Shown: piece by piece, positions 1 through 10,804 of the stretch | How the letters are laid out: each line of letters begins with the position of its first letter | Position numbering within the stretch: position 1 is the stretch's first letter | Assembly (NCBI GenBank): GCA_025356815.1 | Contig: JANXQL010000156.1 | Span: forward strand, 37,331 to 101,330 | From: Pseudomonadota bacterium | Lineage (GTDB): Bacteria > Pseudomonadota > Gammaproteobacteria > Steroidobacterales > Steroidobacteraceae | Direction of reading: 5' to 3' | DNA length: 64,000 nucleotides | Made by a program: the position numbers and the translations under genes | Notes under the pieces: generated by a model | Told to the model about the DNA's origin: nothing | What the model saw: the letters and a program-made list of their open reading frames with translations, nothing else | Database searches by the model: none

Positions 1-68
1 GTGGCTGATGAACCGCATCCTGCGTCGGCCGCACTAGCGTACCGCCACTGCAGTTGGAGACAGAGCGA

Positions 69-494
69 ATGACCTACGATCCGGACAACATCTTCGCGCG
101 CATCGTGCGCGGCGAAATCCCCTGCGTGCGCGTCTACGAGGACGCGGACACCCTCGCGTTCATGGACCTGATGCCGCAGAGCGAGGGTCACGCGCTGGTC
201 ATTCCGAAAGTCGCCGGCGCAAACCTGCTGGACACGCCGCCGGAATCGGTGGCAGCGGCGATTCGAACCACGCAGCGGGTCGCGCGCGCGGTGCAGGGCG
301 CGTTCGCGCCGCCGGGTCTGATCATCACGCAGTTCAATGGCCCGGTCGCCGGCCAGACGGTATTCCACCTGCACTTCCATGTGATTCCGGTGTACGGCGC
401 CGGCGGGCTGCGGCTGCATGCGCGCGAGATGGCCGCCGCCGACGTGCTCGAGGCCAATGCAGCGAGGATCCGCGCCGCGCTCGCAGGCGGATGA
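69..494 (+). CDS. HIT family protein (histidine triad nucleotide hydrolase-like)
   Basis: Translation MTYDPDNIFARIVRGEIPCVRVYEDADTLAFMDLMPQSEGHALVIPK...FHLHFHVIPVY contains the histidine triad HxHxH-like motif (HLHFHV). ORF track starts at a TTG at 54; ATG at 69 is preferred. Confidence 0.93.
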   Translation: MTYDPDNIFARIVRGEIPCVRVYEDADTLAFMDLMPQSEGHALVIPKVAGANLLDTPPESVAAAIRTTQRVARAVQGAFAPPGLIITQFNGPVAGQTVFHLHFHVIPVYGAGGLRLHAREMAAADVLEANAARIRAALAGG

Positions 495-561
495 CGCAAG
501 CGTCACCGGAACGTCACGCGCGCGAAATGTCGCCGTCACGCGCCGGGGCGATGCTCGAGGC

Positions 562-819
562 ATGGGCTACGAACTCGAGTCAGCGCTCAACCCCGTTGAT
601 CGCGTCGACGCGCTCGCGACGCGCTCGCTGCACGCGCGCTGGGACGCCGCCAACCGGCGGCTTGCCGCGGCACTGCATCACTACCGGGCGCTGCGGGGCC
701 AACTGCAGCCGGGCGATCCGGGCTGGCTCGCGGCGAAACTGCGCATCGCCGAGTCCCGCCAGCGCTGTCGGGAACTCGCTGACGCACTGGCCGACGGGGA
801 GGCCGTCGAGGCGGGCTGA
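562..819 (+). CDS. small hypothetical protein (85 aa)
   Basis: ATG at 562 inside ORF 418..819; MGYELESALNPVDRVDALATRSLHARWDAANRRLAAALHHYRALRG..., helical, no recognised domain. Confidence 0.4.
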   Translation: MGYELESALNPVDRVDALATRSLHARWDAANRRLAAALHHYRALRGQLQPGDPGWLAAKLRIAESRQRCRELADALADGEAVEAG

Positions 820-879
820 GACTGTGCGCCACACGACGCAGTCGGCGCCGTCGTCCAGCACCTGCGCGATCGCCCGCCG

Positions 880-1761
880 TCAGGGGCTGCCGAACAGGTA
901 GTCGAGCGCGATTCCGACGAATATCACCAGCCCGAACCACTGGTTGTTGATGAACGCACGCATGCACCGCGCGCGGTCGCGACGTTGGATCAACCACTGC
1001 TGCCAGGCGAACAGCAGTGCGCCCGCCGCAAGCCCGCCACGGTACCAGTGGCCGAGCGACGCCTGCAGCCCCGCCAGCCACAGCGCGTACAGCACCATCA
1101 GCTGCAGCGCGGCGATGATCCAGCGGTCGGCGTCGCCGAAGGTGATCGCGGTCGACTTGATGCCGAGCTTCAGGTCGTCGTCCCGATCCACCATCGCGTA
1201 CATCGTGTCGTAGATCACCGTCCAAAGCAGGCCTGCGGCGAACAGCAGCCATCCCAGCCGTGGCACCGCGTGCGTCTGTGCGACATACGCCATCGGCACC
1301 GACCAGGTGAAGGCCGCGCCCAGCCACAGCTGCGGTAGCGGGAAGAAGCGCTTCAGGAACGGGTAGACGACCATCAGCACGGCGCCTGCGCAGGCGTACT
1401 GCACGGTCAGCCGGTCGAGCGTCAGCACCAGCGCGAACGCGATCAGGGACAGCAACATCCAGATGCCGATCGCCTCGGGTCCGGAGACCCGACCGGCGGC
1501 CAGCGGCCGCTGCTCGGTGCGCGCGACGTGCGGATCGAATCGCCGGTCGGCGTAGTCGTTGATCGCGCAGCCGGCCGAGCGGGTCAGCAGCACGCCGAGC
1601 ATGAACACCACGAACACGTGCTCGTCGGGCCGGCCGCGTGCGGCGATCCACAGCGCCCACAGCGTCGGCCACATCAGCAGCCAGATCCCGACCGGTCGGT
1701 CCAGGCGCACCAGCTTTGCGTAGTCCGCAAGCGTGGTGCCCAGTAGCCGCAGCGTCGTCAC
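880..1761 (-). CDS. ubiA: 4-hydroxybenzoate octaprenyltransferase
   Basis: C-terminal part of ORF 880..2274: LVRLDRPVGIWLLMWPTLWALW...GCAINDYADRRFDPHVARTEQRPLAAG has the UbiA NDxxDxxxD motif; GTG start at 1761 next to ubiC. Confidence 0.92.
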   Translation of the reverse strand: MTTLRLLGTTLADYAKLVRLDRPVGIWLLMWPTLWALWIAARGRPDEHVFVVFMLGVLLTRSAGCAINDYADRRFDPHVARTEQRPLAAGRVSGPEAIGIWMLLSLIAFALVLTLDRLTVQYACAGAVLMVVYPFLKRFFPLPQLWLGAAFTWSVPMAYVAQTHAVPRLGWLLFAAGLLWTVIYDTMYAMVDRDDDLKLGIKSTAITFGDADRWIIAALQLMVLYALWLAGLQASLGHWYRGGLAAGALLFAWQQWLIQRRDRARCMRAFINNQWFGLVIFVGIALDYLFGSP

Positions 1762-2351
1762 CGCGAGACTTCCGGCAGGAACAGTTCCTGCACCAGCAGG
1801 CGCCGACCGCGCAGCGCAAACCACGAGCGGCGTGCCCAGACCACCTCGGGTGTCTCTGCCAGCCGCGCCAGCGCCTGCGCCGCCAGCGGATGCGACGCCG
1901 GCAGGGGGGCGAACTCGAACGGGCCGCGCGTGACCTCGGCGCAGTCGGCCAGCGTCGAGCCGAGCGAGCTGTCGCCGAGCTCCGCGAGCCACGGGTGCAG
2001 CTCGAGCGTGTGGTCGGGGATCAGCGTCTCGGCGTAGACCCAGGGGCGATCGGCCGAGACCAGCTCGATGCGCCGCGCGAAGCAGCTGTCGGCACGCGCT
2101 TCGAGCAGCGCCCGCTGTTCCTGGGTGAGGAACGCGAGGTGCTCCTCGACGACCCGTACCGCAACCGGCGCGCCGCTTCTGGCGTGGATGCGATCGGTCA
2201 ACAGCCCAGGCTCGTTGAGCCAGTCGGCGAGACGGGCGGGCAGGCGACCCTCGAGGTCGCGGCCGCGCATCCACAGGTCCAGCGGCAGCAGCGAGGCGGC
2301 GGAATTGGCGGAGAGTTTCCTCAAGGATCGTCGTCCTTCGGTGCGCGTCAC
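1758..2351 (-). CDS. ubiC: chorismate--pyruvate lyase
   Basis: LLTDRIHARSGAPVAVRVVEEH...RRIELVSADRPWVYAETLIP...LGDSSLGSTLADC...EVVWARRSWFALRGRRLLVQELFLPE is typical of UbiC; overlaps ubiA start. Confidence 0.9.
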   Translation of the reverse strand: MTRTEGRRSLRKLSANSAASLLPLDLWMRGRDLEGRLPARLADWLNEPGLLTDRIHARSGAPVAVRVVEEHLAFLTQEQRALLEARADSCFARRIELVSADRPWVYAETLIPDHTLELHPWLAELGDSSLGSTLADCAEVTRGPFEFAPLPASHPLAAQALARLAETPEVVWARRSWFALRGRRLLVQELFLPEVSR

Positions 2352-4477
2352 ACCTTGCCGTAGCGGTCCCGCGCGCCGATCCAGCGGCGCAGCAGGGGCC
2401 CTATGTTATCGGGATGTCGGTCCAGCATCACTTCTGCCGCCGCCTGCACCTGCGGCAGCAGGTCGGCGTCGCGGACGAGCTCCGCGACCTTCATCTGCAT
2501 CAGGCCCGTCTGGCGGGTGCCGAGCAGCTCGCCCGGGCCGCGCAGCTCGAGGTCGCGGCGCGAAACCTCGAAGCCATCGTTGGTGGTGCGCATCACCTCC
2601 AGCCGCGCCCGCGCCAGCGGCGACAGTGGCGCCCGGTACAGCAGCAGGCAGCTGGATTCCGCCGCACCGCGGCCGACCCGGCCGCGCAGCTGGTGCAGCT
2701 GGGCAAGCCCCATCCGCTCGGCGTTCTCGACCACCATCAGGCTCGCATTCGGCACATCTACGCCGACCTCGATCACGGTCGTCGCGACGAGCAGGTCCAG
2801 CTCGCCGCGCTTGAACGCGGCCATCACGGCCTGCTTCTTCGCGCTGGTCAGCCGGCCGTGGGCGAGTCCCACCTTCAGGCCCGGCAGGGCGCCTGCGAGC
2901 GCGACGTGAGTGGCCTCGGCCGCCTGGAAGTCGAGTTCCTCGGACTCTTCGATCAGGGGGCATACCCAGTAGGCCTGGCGGCCCGCCCGGCAGGCGGCCT
3001 CGATGCGCGCCACGACCTCGTCACGGCGCGAATCCGGCAGCACGACTGTCTTGACCGGCGTGCGGCCCGGCGGCAGTTCGTCGATGACCGACACGTCGAG
3101 GTCGGCGTAGGCGGTCATGGCCAGCGTCCGCGGGATCGGCGTCGCGGTCATGATCAGCTGATGCGGATAGCGACCGTCACCCAGGCCCTTGTCGCGCAGC
3201 GCCATCCGTTGGTGAACGCCGAAGCGGTGCTGCTCGTCGATGATCACCAGCGCGAGGCGCGAGAACTTCACGCCCTCCTGGAACAGCGCGTGGGTACCGA
3301 TCACGACCGGCACGTCGGTGCCTGCGGCGATCGCGTTTAGCGTCAGCTGCCGGGCGCGGCCGGTGAGCTTGCCCGACAGCAGCGCGACCGGCAGTTGCAG
3401 CGGCCTGAGCCAGCGCTCGAAGTTCTGATGGTGCTGCTCGGCCAACAGCTCGGTCGGCGCCATCAGCACCGCCTGAAAGCCCGCCTCGACCGCAGCCAGC
3501 GCGGCGAGCGCCGCGACCACGGTCTTGCCGCAGCCGACGTCGCCCTGCACGAGGCGCAGCATCGGCGCGGGCCTGACGAGGTCTGCCGTCACCTCGGTGA
3601 GCGCCCGCTCCTGCGCAGCGGTCAAGCCAAATGGCAGTGACGCCCGAAAGCGCCGCGCGAGCGCGCCGGGACCGACCAGCGGCCAGGCGGGATCGGCCTG
3701 GATCTGGCGGCGCAGCAGCCGCAGGCTCAGCTGGTGCGCGAGCAGTTCCTCGAACGCGAGGCGTCGCTGCGCCGGGTGGCGGCCCTCGGCGAGCGGCGCG
3801 AGATCCGCGCCCGGCGGCGGTCGGTGCACGTAGCGCAGCGCCTCGGCGAGTCCCGGCAGTCGCTGGTCCGCGAGCAGCGCTGGCGGCAGCCAGTCGCGTA
3901 CCGACTGCGCCTCCGCCTCATCGAGCGCGAGCGCCGTCAGGATGCGCAGCCGGCCCTGCTGCACGCCCTCGGTCATCGGGTACACAGGCGTCAGGGAGTC
4001 CTCGGTCTGCTGTGCATCCACGCCGTCGGCGCGGCGGTACTCGGGGTGCACGATCTCAAGTCCCAGCGTGCCGCGCCGCGCCTCGCCGTAGCAGCGCAGG
4101 CGCACGCCGCGCACCATCTGCGCCTGCTGCTGCGCACTGAAGTAGAAGAACCGCAACGTGAGAAAGCCCGAGCCGTCGCTGATGCGCACCAACAGCTGGC
4201 GGCGCTTGCGCAGCACCACCTCGGCGAGCTGCACCTCGCCCTCGACGACCGCGCGATCACCCGACCTGAGCGCCCCCAGCGGCAGCACCTGCGTGCGGTC
4301 CTCGTAGCGTAGCGGCAGCAGGAACAGCAGGTCCTGCACCGTCTCGACGCCGAGCTTGGCGAGCTTCTGCGCGAGCGCGTCACCGACGCCCTTCAGCGCG
4401 GTGACCGGCCGCAGTTCGGCCTCCGCGCCCGGCGCCCGCGGTGCGGTTCGACCCCGCGGCGGAGGGGCCGCTCTCAC
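2348..4477 (-). CDS. recG: ATP-dependent DNA helicase RecG
   Basis: [49 protein letters not shown] helicase motifs with N-terminal wedge domain. Confidence 0.97.
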   Translation of the reverse strand: MRAAPPPRGRTAPRAPGAEAELRPVTALKGVGDALAQKLAKLGVETVQDLLFLLPLRYEDRTQVLPLGALRSGDRAVVEGEVQLAEVVLRKRRQLLVRISDGSGFLTLRFFYFSAQQQAQMVRGVRLRCYGEARRGTLGLEIVHPEYRRADGVDAQQTEDSLTPVYPMTEGVQQGRLRILTALALDEAEAQSVRDWLPPALLADQRLPGLAEALRYVHRPPPGADLAPLAEGRHPAQRRLAFEELLAHQLSLRLLRRQIQADPAWPLVGPGALARRFRASLPFGLTAAQERALTEVTADLVRPAPMLRLVQGDVGCGKTVVAALAALAAVEAGFQAVLMAPTELLAEQHHQNFERWLRPLQLPVALLSGKLTGRARQLTLNAIAAGTDVPVVIGTHALFQEGVKFSRLALVIIDEQHRFGVHQRMALRDKGLGDGRYPHQLIMTATPIPRTLAMTAYADLDVSVIDELPPGRTPVKTVVLPDSRRDEVVARIEAACRAGRQAYWVCPLIEESEELDFQAAEATHVALAGALPGLKVGLAHGRLTSAKKQAVMAAFKRGELDLLVATTVIEVGVDVPNASLMVVENAERMGLAQLHQLRGRVGRGAAESSCLLLYRAPLSPLARARLEVMRTTNDGFEVSRRDLELRGPGELLGTRQTGLMQMKVAELVRDADLLPQVQAAAEVMLDRHPDNIGPLLRRWIGARDRYGKV

Positions 4478-4854
4478 AGCTCCAGGATGCAGTCCGCCTC
4501 GACCGCGGCGCCGCGCGGCAGGGACGCGACGCCGACTGCCGCGCGTGCCGGGTACGGCGCGCTGCAGTACTCGGCCATCACTTTGTTCACCAGCGCAAAG
4601 TGGCCCAGGTCCGTCAGGTAGATGGTCACGCGCACGGCGTCCGCGAGTGAGCCGCCGGCGGCGTTGGCGATGGCCTTGAGGTTCTCGAACACGCGCCGCA
4701 CCTGCGCTTCCATGTCCCCTGCGACCATTTCCTTGGTGGCGGGATCGAGTGGGATCTGGCCCGAGATGTAGACGGTATTGCCGACGCGAACCGCCTGCGA
4801 ATAGGTGCCGATCGCGGCCGGGGCCGCATCGGTGGAGATGATGGTGCGTGCCAT
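4474..4854 (-). CDS. ridA: RidA family reactive enamine/imine deaminase
   Basis: [32 protein letters not shown]...[26 protein letters not shown], canonical RidA/YjgF. Confidence 0.95.
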   Translation of the reverse strand: MARTIISTDAAPAAIGTYSQAVRVGNTVYISGQIPLDPATKEMVAGDMEAQVRRVFENLKAIANAAGGSLADAVRVTIYLTDLGHFALVNKVMAEYCSAPYPARAAVGVASLPRGAAVEADCILEL

Positions 4855-4929
4855 GGCCTGTGCAAACTCCGGCTGGACGAAGGCGCGGATTGTCGCACGG
4901 GCGAAGGACCCGCGTCCTGCGCCGCCGGT

Positions 4930-7086
4930 TCAGGCGAGCGAGCGCTCGATCTGCATGACCTCGGACATCGAGCGGATCGCGCGAATCACGCGCGCCAGCT
5001 GGGCGCGGTCACGCACCTGCAGCTCGAAGGTGATGGTGGAGGTGTCCGCGTCGCGCTCGACCACCGAGACATGGCCGATGTTGGTGTGGGTCTCGGCAAT
5101 GGCGGAGGCGACCGCTGCCAGCACGCCGGGGCGGTTCTGCACCTCGACCTTGAGCTCGGAGGCGAAGCTGCGGGTCGAGTGCTTCTGCCAGGTCACCGGC
5201 AGCCACTTTTCCGGCTGCTTGTGCCAGCCCGACAGGTTCGGGCAATTGGCGCGGTGGATCACGACGCCGCGGCCGGCCGACAAGAACGCGATGATCGGGT
5301 CGTAGGGGATCGGGAAGCAGCAGCGGGCGTAGCTCACCACCAGACCTTCGGTGCCGGCGATCGCGAGCGGCGCGGCGGGCGGTGCGCCGGCCGTCGAGGT
5401 CCGGTCAGCGGGCAGCAGGTGGCGCGCGACCAGCGGCGCCAGCCGCTCGCCAAGGCCTACCCGCTCGAACAGCTCATCCGGCTCCTTGAAGCCGAGCTCG
5501 CGCGTGGCCTCCTGCACCAGGTCCGCATCGATCGCCTTGAGCGCCAGACTGAACTCCGCCAGCGCCTGGTTGACCAGTCGCTTGCCGAGGTCCACCGCCT
5601 CGCTCTTCTTCATCGTCTTGAGGTAGGCGCGGATCGCGGCGCGGGCCTTGGCCGTCACCACGAAGTTCGCCCAGGCGGGATTCGGCGTCGCGCCCTTGGC
5701 GGTGATCACCTCGGCCGTTTGGCCGTTGCGCAGTTGCGTGCGCAGCGGCACGAGGCGCCGGTCGATCTTGGCGGCGACGCAACGCCTGCCCACCTCGCTG
5801 TGCACGGCGTAAGCGAAGTCCACGCAGGTGGAGCCACGCGGCAGGCGCAGGATGTCGCCCTTGGGCGTGAACACGTAGACCTTGTCCGGGAACAGGTCGA
5901 CCTTGACGCTCTCGAAGAACTCTTCGGGGTTGCCGCCGTCCTGCATGTCCATCAGGCCCGCCAGCCACTCGCGCGCGCGGTCGTGCGAGGTTGCGCCGGC
6001 TTCCTCGCCGCTCTTGTACTGCCAGTGCGCGGCGATGCCGTTCTCGGCCAGCCGATGCATGTCCTCAGTGCGGATCTGCACCTCCAGCGGCACACCATTG
6101 GGCCCGAACAGCGTCGTGTGCAGCGACTGGTAGCCGTTGATGCGCGGAATGGCGATGTAGTCCTTGAACCGGCCGGGCATCGGCCGGTACTGGCCATGTA
6201 CGACGCCGAGCGTTCGGTAGCAGGCATCGACCGAGTCGACCACTACCCTGATGCCGAACACGTCGATGACTTCCGCCAGCGAGACTTTCTTGCGGCGCAT
6301 CTTCTGGTAGACGCTGTACAGGTGCTTCTCGCGCGTGTCGACCTGGGCCTTGACTCCGGCCTTGTCCAACGCAGCGGCGATCGCCTGCTTGATCTTGGGC
6401 AGGAACTCCTTCTGGTTGCCGCGCGCCTTCTTCAGCTCGCGCTCGAGCACCTGATAGCGCTGTGGGTAGAGCGCGTGGAAGCCCAGGTCTTCGAGCTCCA
6501 GCTTGATCGAATGGATGCCCAGGCGGTTGGCGATCGGCGCGTAGATCTCCAGCGTCTCCAGCGCGATGCGGCGGCGCTTGGCGGGCGGCATCGCGCCGAG
6601 TGTGCGCATGTTGTGCGTGCGGTCGGCGAGCTTGACCATGATCACGCGGATGTCGCGCACCATGGCGAGGATCATCTTGCGGAAGGATTCCGCCTGCGCT
6701 TCCTTGCGGCTCTTGAACTGGACCTTGTCGAGCTTGGAGACGCCGTCGACGAGTTCGGCGACCTCGCGGCCGAAGCGCTCGAGGATCTCGTCCTTGGCGG
6801 TCGGCGTGTCCTCGATGACGTCGTGCAGCAGCGCCGCACAGACGGTCTGGCCGTCGAGGTGCAGGTCGGCGAGGATGCCGGCGACGGCGACCGGGTGGGT
6901 GATGTACGCCTCACCGGTGAGGCGCTTCTGGCCCTTGTGGGCCTCGGAGGCGAGTTCGTACGCCTCCTGGATCCGTTCCACCTGCTCAGGCGGGAGATAG
7001 GACTCCGCCTTAGAGAGCAGCTGCGAGATCCCCGGGGAGCGACGCCCACCCGGCAGGAAGCTCAGCAGGGAGGACGCGTAATCCAT
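4930..7086 (-). CDS. spoT: bifunctional (p)ppGpp synthetase/guanosine-3',5'-bis(diphosphate) 3'-pyrophosphohydrolase
   Basis: HD domain (HPVAVAGILADLHLDGQTVCAALLHDVIEDT), synthetase RIKxx-type region, TGS (VYVFTPKGDILRLPRGSTCVDFAYAVHSEVG) and ACT domains. Confidence 0.96.
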   Translation of the reverse strand: MDYASSLLSFLPGGRRSPGISQLLSKAESYLPPEQVERIQEAYELASEAHKGQKRLTGEAYITHPVAVAGILADLHLDGQTVCAALLHDVIEDTPTAKDEILERFGREVAELVDGVSKLDKVQFKSRKEAQAESFRKMILAMVRDIRVIMVKLADRTHNMRTLGAMPPAKRRRIALETLEIYAPIANRLGIHSIKLELEDLGFHALYPQRYQVLERELKKARGNQKEFLPKIKQAIAAALDKAGVKAQVDTREKHLYSVYQKMRRKKVSLAEVIDVFGIRVVVDSVDACYRTLGVVHGQYRPMPGRFKDYIAIPRINGYQSLHTTLFGPNGVPLEVQIRTEDMHRLAENGIAAHWQYKSGEEAGATSHDRAREWLAGLMDMQDGGNPEEFFESVKVDLFPDKVYVFTPKGDILRLPRGSTCVDFAYAVHSEVGRRCVAAKIDRRLVPLRTQLRNGQTAEVITAKGATPNPAWANFVVTAKARAAIRAYLKTMKKSEAVDLGKRLVNQALAEFSLALKAIDADLVQEATRELGFKEPDELFERVGLGERLAPLVARHLLPADRTSTAGAPPAAPLAIAGTEGLVVSYARCCFPIPYDPIIAFLSAGRGVVIHRANCPNLSGWHKQPEKWLPVTWQKHSTRSFASELKVEVQNRPGVLAAVASAIAETHTNIGHVSVVERDADTSTITFELQVRDRAQLARVIRAIRSMSEVMQIERSLA

Positions 7087-7122
7087 CGAGGCTCTGGGCT
7101 CTGCGGGTGGGCGGTCTCCGCG

Positions 7123-7419
7123 CTAGTCGCCGAGACCGAATTGCGGGGCGCGGAAGTCGGACGGCAGGTCAAGCGGGCTGCTGTCCTGCGGCATCATCTG
7201 CGGCACCGGCTCCGGGTCCGCCTCGAGCAGCAGGGTACGGTCGACCTTGCCCTCGGCGATTTCGCGCAGGGCGACGACGGTCGGCTTGTCATTCTGCCAT
7301 TCGACCAGCGCATCGGCGCCGTTGGCGAGCCTGCGGGCGCGCTTGGCTGCGACGAGCACGAGCTCGAACTGGTTCTCGACGCTCTGCTTCAGGCAGTCTT
7401 CGATCGTGATGCGGGCCAT
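7123..7419 (-). CDS. rpoZ: DNA-directed RNA polymerase subunit omega
   Basis: [59 protein letters not shown]. Confidence 0.97.
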   Translation of the reverse strand: MARITIEDCLKQSVENQFELVLVAAKRARRLANGADALVEWQNDKPTVVALREIAEGKVDRTLLLEADPEPVPQMMPQDSSPLDLPSDFRAPQFGLGD

Positions 7420-7504
7420 GCGGACTCTTTACGGAAAAAGCTAACGGGCCTAGGAGGATACACGAAAATGCCCGTTGCCGGTCAGGGCTGCGCCGGGCGG
7501 GAGT

Positions 7505-8137
7505 TCAGCCCAGCAGGCCCGCGACGAAAGCGGCCAGTCCCGGCCGGTCGGCGGCATACGGGGCCGGGTTGCCGGCGACGATCTGCTGCAGATCTGCGAG
7601 CGCCGTCTCGAAGCGGTCGTTGACGATGACGCAGCGAAACTCGTGCCAGTGGGACAGTTCTGTGACCGAGTCCCGCAGCCGCCGGGCGATCACCTCGTCG
7701 CTGTCGGTGGCCCGGCCCCGCAGCCGGGCCTCGAGGGCCGCCCGCGACGGCGGCAGGATGAAGATGTCGATCGCCTCGGGCAGGCGGGCGCGCACCTGTC
7801 GGGCACCCTGCCAGTCGATCTCCAGCAGCAGGTCCTGACCGCGGTCGAGCGCGGCCTCGACGCCGGCCTGACCGGTGCCGTAGAGGTTGTCGAACACGCT
7901 CGCGTGCTCGAGAAACGCCCCGGCTGCGATCATCTGCCGGAATGTCTGCGGGTCCGTAAAGTGGTAGTCGCGACCGTCCTGCTCGGCGGGGCGCGGCGGG
8001 CGGGTCGTGTGCGACACCGAGAACGCAAGCGTGGGGGTGCACTGCATCAGCGCGCGTACGAGGCTGGTCTTGCCGGTGCCCGAGGGAGCGGCGATCACGT
8101 ACAGGTGGCCGCGGCGGGTCGGGGTGAGAGCGCTCAA
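7505..8137 (-). CDS. gmk: guanylate kinase
   Basis: GHLYVIAAPSGTGKTSLVRAL...VSHTTRPPRPAEQDGRDYHF...EIDWQGARQVR; likely TTG start at 8137, although ORF extends to 8374. Confidence 0.94.
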   Translation of the reverse strand: MSALTPTRRGHLYVIAAPSGTGKTSLVRALMQCTPTLAFSVSHTTRPPRPAEQDGRDYHFTDPQTFRQMIAAGAFLEHASVFDNLYGTGQAGVEAALDRGQDLLLEIDWQGARQVRARLPEAIDIFILPPSRAALEARLRGRATDSDEVIARRLRDSVTELSHWHEFRCVIVNDRFETALADLQQIVAGNPAPYAADRPGLAAFVAGLLG

Positions 8138-8379
8138 CGCGTCACCGTGGGGCCCGCGAGCGGTTGAACATAAACTGCCTCGACGCGCTGTCTCATCGCT
8201 TGAGTCTACGGTCCTGGGTTGGAGCACCGCCTGCAGCCGGCGGGGAGTCGGGGGCGGATGGTACCTCCGATTGGCGCCGCGTCGTGCGCTGCGAATCGAG
8301 TGGCTCCATGCAGAAATGCCCGCTCGCGGGCTCGGCAACCGGCGGCGGCTGTCGTAATCTCGGCGAACCCGCAACCACG

Positions 8380-9210
8380 ATGTGCGCCCCCATGCCGCTT
8401 GCAGCCTCCACGGTGGCGGACTACCAGCGCGATGGGGCCGTCGTGCTGCGCGGCGTGTTCCGCAACTGGATCGAACCGCTTGCCACGGGCGTCGCCGCGC
8501 TGATGGCGGATCCCAGCCCGCGCGAGCGCTCGGTACGCCCGGCCGACGGCTCGGCGCCGTTCTTCCAGGACCTGTGTAACTGGCAGCGGATCGAGGCGTT
8601 CAGGGCCTTCGTGTTCGACTCCCCGGCCGCGCGGCTCGCCGCCGCCCTGATGGAGTCCGACACGGCCCGCTTCTTCCACGACCACGTGCTGGTCAAGGCG
8701 CCCGGCAACAGCACGGTCACACCCTGGCACCAGGACCAGCCGTACTACTGTGTCAGCGGCGAGCGCAGCGTCAGCTTCTGGGCGCCGCTGGACCCGGTCG
8801 ATCGCGCCGTGTCGCTGGAATGCGTGCCCGGCTCCCATCTGTGGGGCGGCAAGGGATTCACGCCGCTGCGCTTCGACGGCAGCCGGCTCTGTGCGCAGCA
8901 CGACTTCGAGACGATGCCGGAGGTCGACGCGCGCCGGGACGAGCTGCGGGCGTGCGGCTGGGCGTTGCAGCCGGGTGACGCGATCGCGTTCGACTTTCGC
9001 ACGCTGCACGGGGCGCCTGGCAACGCCTCGAGCCGATCGCGGCGGGTGTTCACCTCGCGCTGGGTTGGCGATGGCGCGCGTTTCGTCCGTCGCGCCACGC
9101 AGGGTTCGCCGGCATTTCCGCACGTGCGGCTCGCGGACGGGGCGCCGTTCGATGCACCTGATTTTCCGCTGGTCTGGCCACGCCCGGCCGCGGGCGGGAC
9201 GACACCGTGA
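8380..9210 (+). CDS. phytanoyl-CoA dioxygenase family protein
   Basis: MCAPMPLAASTVADYQRDGAVVLRGVF...TPWHQDQPYYCVSGERSVSFWAPLDPVDRAVSLECVPGSH: Fe(II)/2OG dioxygenase HxD motif. Confidence 0.88.
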   Translation: MCAPMPLAASTVADYQRDGAVVLRGVFRNWIEPLATGVAALMADPSPRERSVRPADGSAPFFQDLCNWQRIEAFRAFVFDSPAARLAAALMESDTARFFHDHVLVKAPGNSTVTPWHQDQPYYCVSGERSVSFWAPLDPVDRAVSLECVPGSHLWGGKGFTPLRFDGSRLCAQHDFETMPEVDARRDELRACGWALQPGDAIAFDFRTLHGAPGNASSRSRRVFTSRWVGDGARFVRRATQGSPAFPHVRLADGAPFDAPDFPLVWPRPAAGGTTP

Positions 9211-9775
9211 AGGTCACCCCCTGAGCGGCTCCGCTGAACCGCAGGTCCCGGCCACGCCCTGGCCGCGCTACTGGGCGCGGTCCCTGGACATCATCGTCAG
9301 CACGCTGCTGCTGAGCATCCCCGTCGGTTTGCTGGTCCCCGGCATGCTCGACGCCGGCGGCCCGTTCGATGGAATGGTCGGCGGCCTGCTGTACGAGTGG
9401 CTGCTGCTGCCGTTGGTCTTCCTGTTCGACGCCGGGATCTACGCGCTGTGCGGCAACACCTTCGGCAAGTGGCTGGCGGGGCTGCGGGTGCTGGACGCCG
9501 ATGGCGGCCGGGCTTCCCGGGCCGCGTACCTGCGGCGTAATTTCGGCGTGTACGTGTTCGGCTTGGGCACGGGCTTTCCAGTGCTGGTGCTGGTGTGCCT
9601 CGTGCGCAGTTACAGCGCGGCGAGCGCTGGCGAGCGGCTGCGTTGGGATGAGCGCAACGACACGCAGTGCGTTGCTCCCTTCGCGACCCCGGTTCGCCTC
9701 TGGCTCGCCGCCGCGCCGGTTGTCGCGACGAGGCTCATCGGCATGGTGTTGCAGTACCTGCCGTTCGGCCACTGA
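9152..9775 (+). CDS. RDD family membrane protein
   Basis: PWPRYWARSLDIIVSTLLLSIPVGLL...DAGIYALCGNTFGKWLAGLRVLDADGGRASRAAYLRRNFGVYV. Start uncertain: ATG 9152 overlaps the dioxygenase, the only nearer in-frame option is CTG 9221. Confidence 0.75.
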   Translation: MHLIFRWSGHARPRAGRHREGHPLSGSAEPQVPATPWPRYWARSLDIIVSTLLLSIPVGLLVPGMLDAGGPFDGMVGGLLYEWLLLPLVFLFDAGIYALCGNTFGKWLAGLRVLDADGGRASRAAYLRRNFGVYVFGLGTGFPVLVLVCLVRSYSAASAGERLRWDERNDTQCVAPFATPVRLWLAAAPVVATRLIGMVLQYLPFGH

Positions 9776-9816
9776 CGACGCTGCCGGACGCGCTTGTCGT
9801 GACGCGCCTGCCGGGG

Positions 9817-10785
9817 CTACCGCTGACGCCGCCCGGACGCCTTGCGCGTCGATGTCTTTGACGGCGGAGTTGGCGTAACCGCGGCGGCGATGTTTCGCAG
9901 TCGCTCGGTCAATCGCGGCGCCGCGAAGTCGATAAACGCGCGCATTTTCAGCGGCACGAGCCGATGACTGGCATAGATCAGGCTCACGGGAGTGAGTGCG
10001 CATTCGTAATCTGCGAGCACGATCTTAAGAAGTGCCGCACGCACGCCCTGCTCGGCCTGATAGCAGGTCGTCTGCGCCAGTCCCAGTCCCGAGCACGCCG
10101 CCGCGATGGCCGACTCGGCACTTGTCGTCGACAGGCGGGTCCGCAGCGCAAAGCTCCGGTCGTGGCCGTGATCCCTGAACCACCAGGTGTTTTGCGGGCG
10201 CAGCGTTGACCAGACGATGCAATCGTGGCGCCGCAGTTCCTCCGGATGCCTCGGCACGCCGTGTTGCTGGAGGTACTCCGGGCTCGCGGTGACCATCCGG
10301 CGCACATGCCCGAGGGGCCTGGCGATCAGTCTGCTGTCGGCGAGATCGGCGATCCGCAGCGCAAGGTCTACCTGCTCCTCCACCAGATCAACGACGCGAT
10401 CCACCAGCAGCAGGCGCAGGTTTATCTGCGGATAGGCGGCGAGGAATTCGAGCGCTACCGGTTGCAGGTGCAGCCGCCCGAAGCCCATCGGCGCGGTAAT
10501 CGTGAGTTCGCCCTTGGGCGCGCGGTACTCGCCCGTCACGGATTCTTCGGCGTCCTTCAGCTCGTCGAGCAAACGCTGGCAGTTCGCGAAGAAGGCCTGA
10601 CCAGTCTCGGTGAGTACGACCTGGCGTGTCGATCGGTGCAGCAGCCGCACGCCCAGTGCCGCTTCGAGGTCCGCCACGCGCCGGCTGATGGTCGGCAGCG
10701 GTATTCCCGTTGCACGCGTCGCGGCAGAAAACCCGCCGGCCCGTGCCACGGCGACGAAGGCGGACATGGATTCGAGGCGGTCCAT
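9817..10785 (-). CDS. LysR family transcriptional regulator
   Basis: MDRLESMSAFVAVARAGGFSAATRATGIPLPTISRRVADLEAALGVRLLHRSTRQVVLTETGQAFF: LysR wHTH. Confidence 0.95.
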   Translation of the reverse strand: MDRLESMSAFVAVARAGGFSAATRATGIPLPTISRRVADLEAALGVRLLHRSTRQVVLTETGQAFFANCQRLLDELKDAEESVTGEYRAPKGELTITAPMGFGRLHLQPVALEFLAAYPQINLRLLLVDRVVDLVEEQVDLALRIADLADSRLIARPLGHVRRMVTASPEYLQQHGVPRHPEELRRHDCIVWSTLRPQNTWWFRDHGHDRSFALRTRLSTTSAESAIAAACSGLGLAQTTCYQAEQGVRAALLKIVLADYECALTPVSLIYASHRLVPLKMRAFIDFAAPRLTERLRNIAAAVTPTPPSKTSTRKASGRRQR

Positions 10786-10789
10786 ATAT

Positions 10790-10804
10790 TCTCTAAAATA
10801 GAGA
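10790..10804. promoter_or_regulatory. inverted repeat TCTCT-AAAAT-AGAGA, candidate LysR operator
   Basis: Perfect 5-bp arms, 5 bp upstream of the LysR ATG and in the divergent intergenic region before the AhpD-like gene. Confidence 0.45.

Noticed and set aside
5071-7623. 850-aa + strand ORF antisense to spoT and rpoZ
   Set aside because: Shadow ORF over strongly conserved spoT/rpoZ; no recognisable domain.
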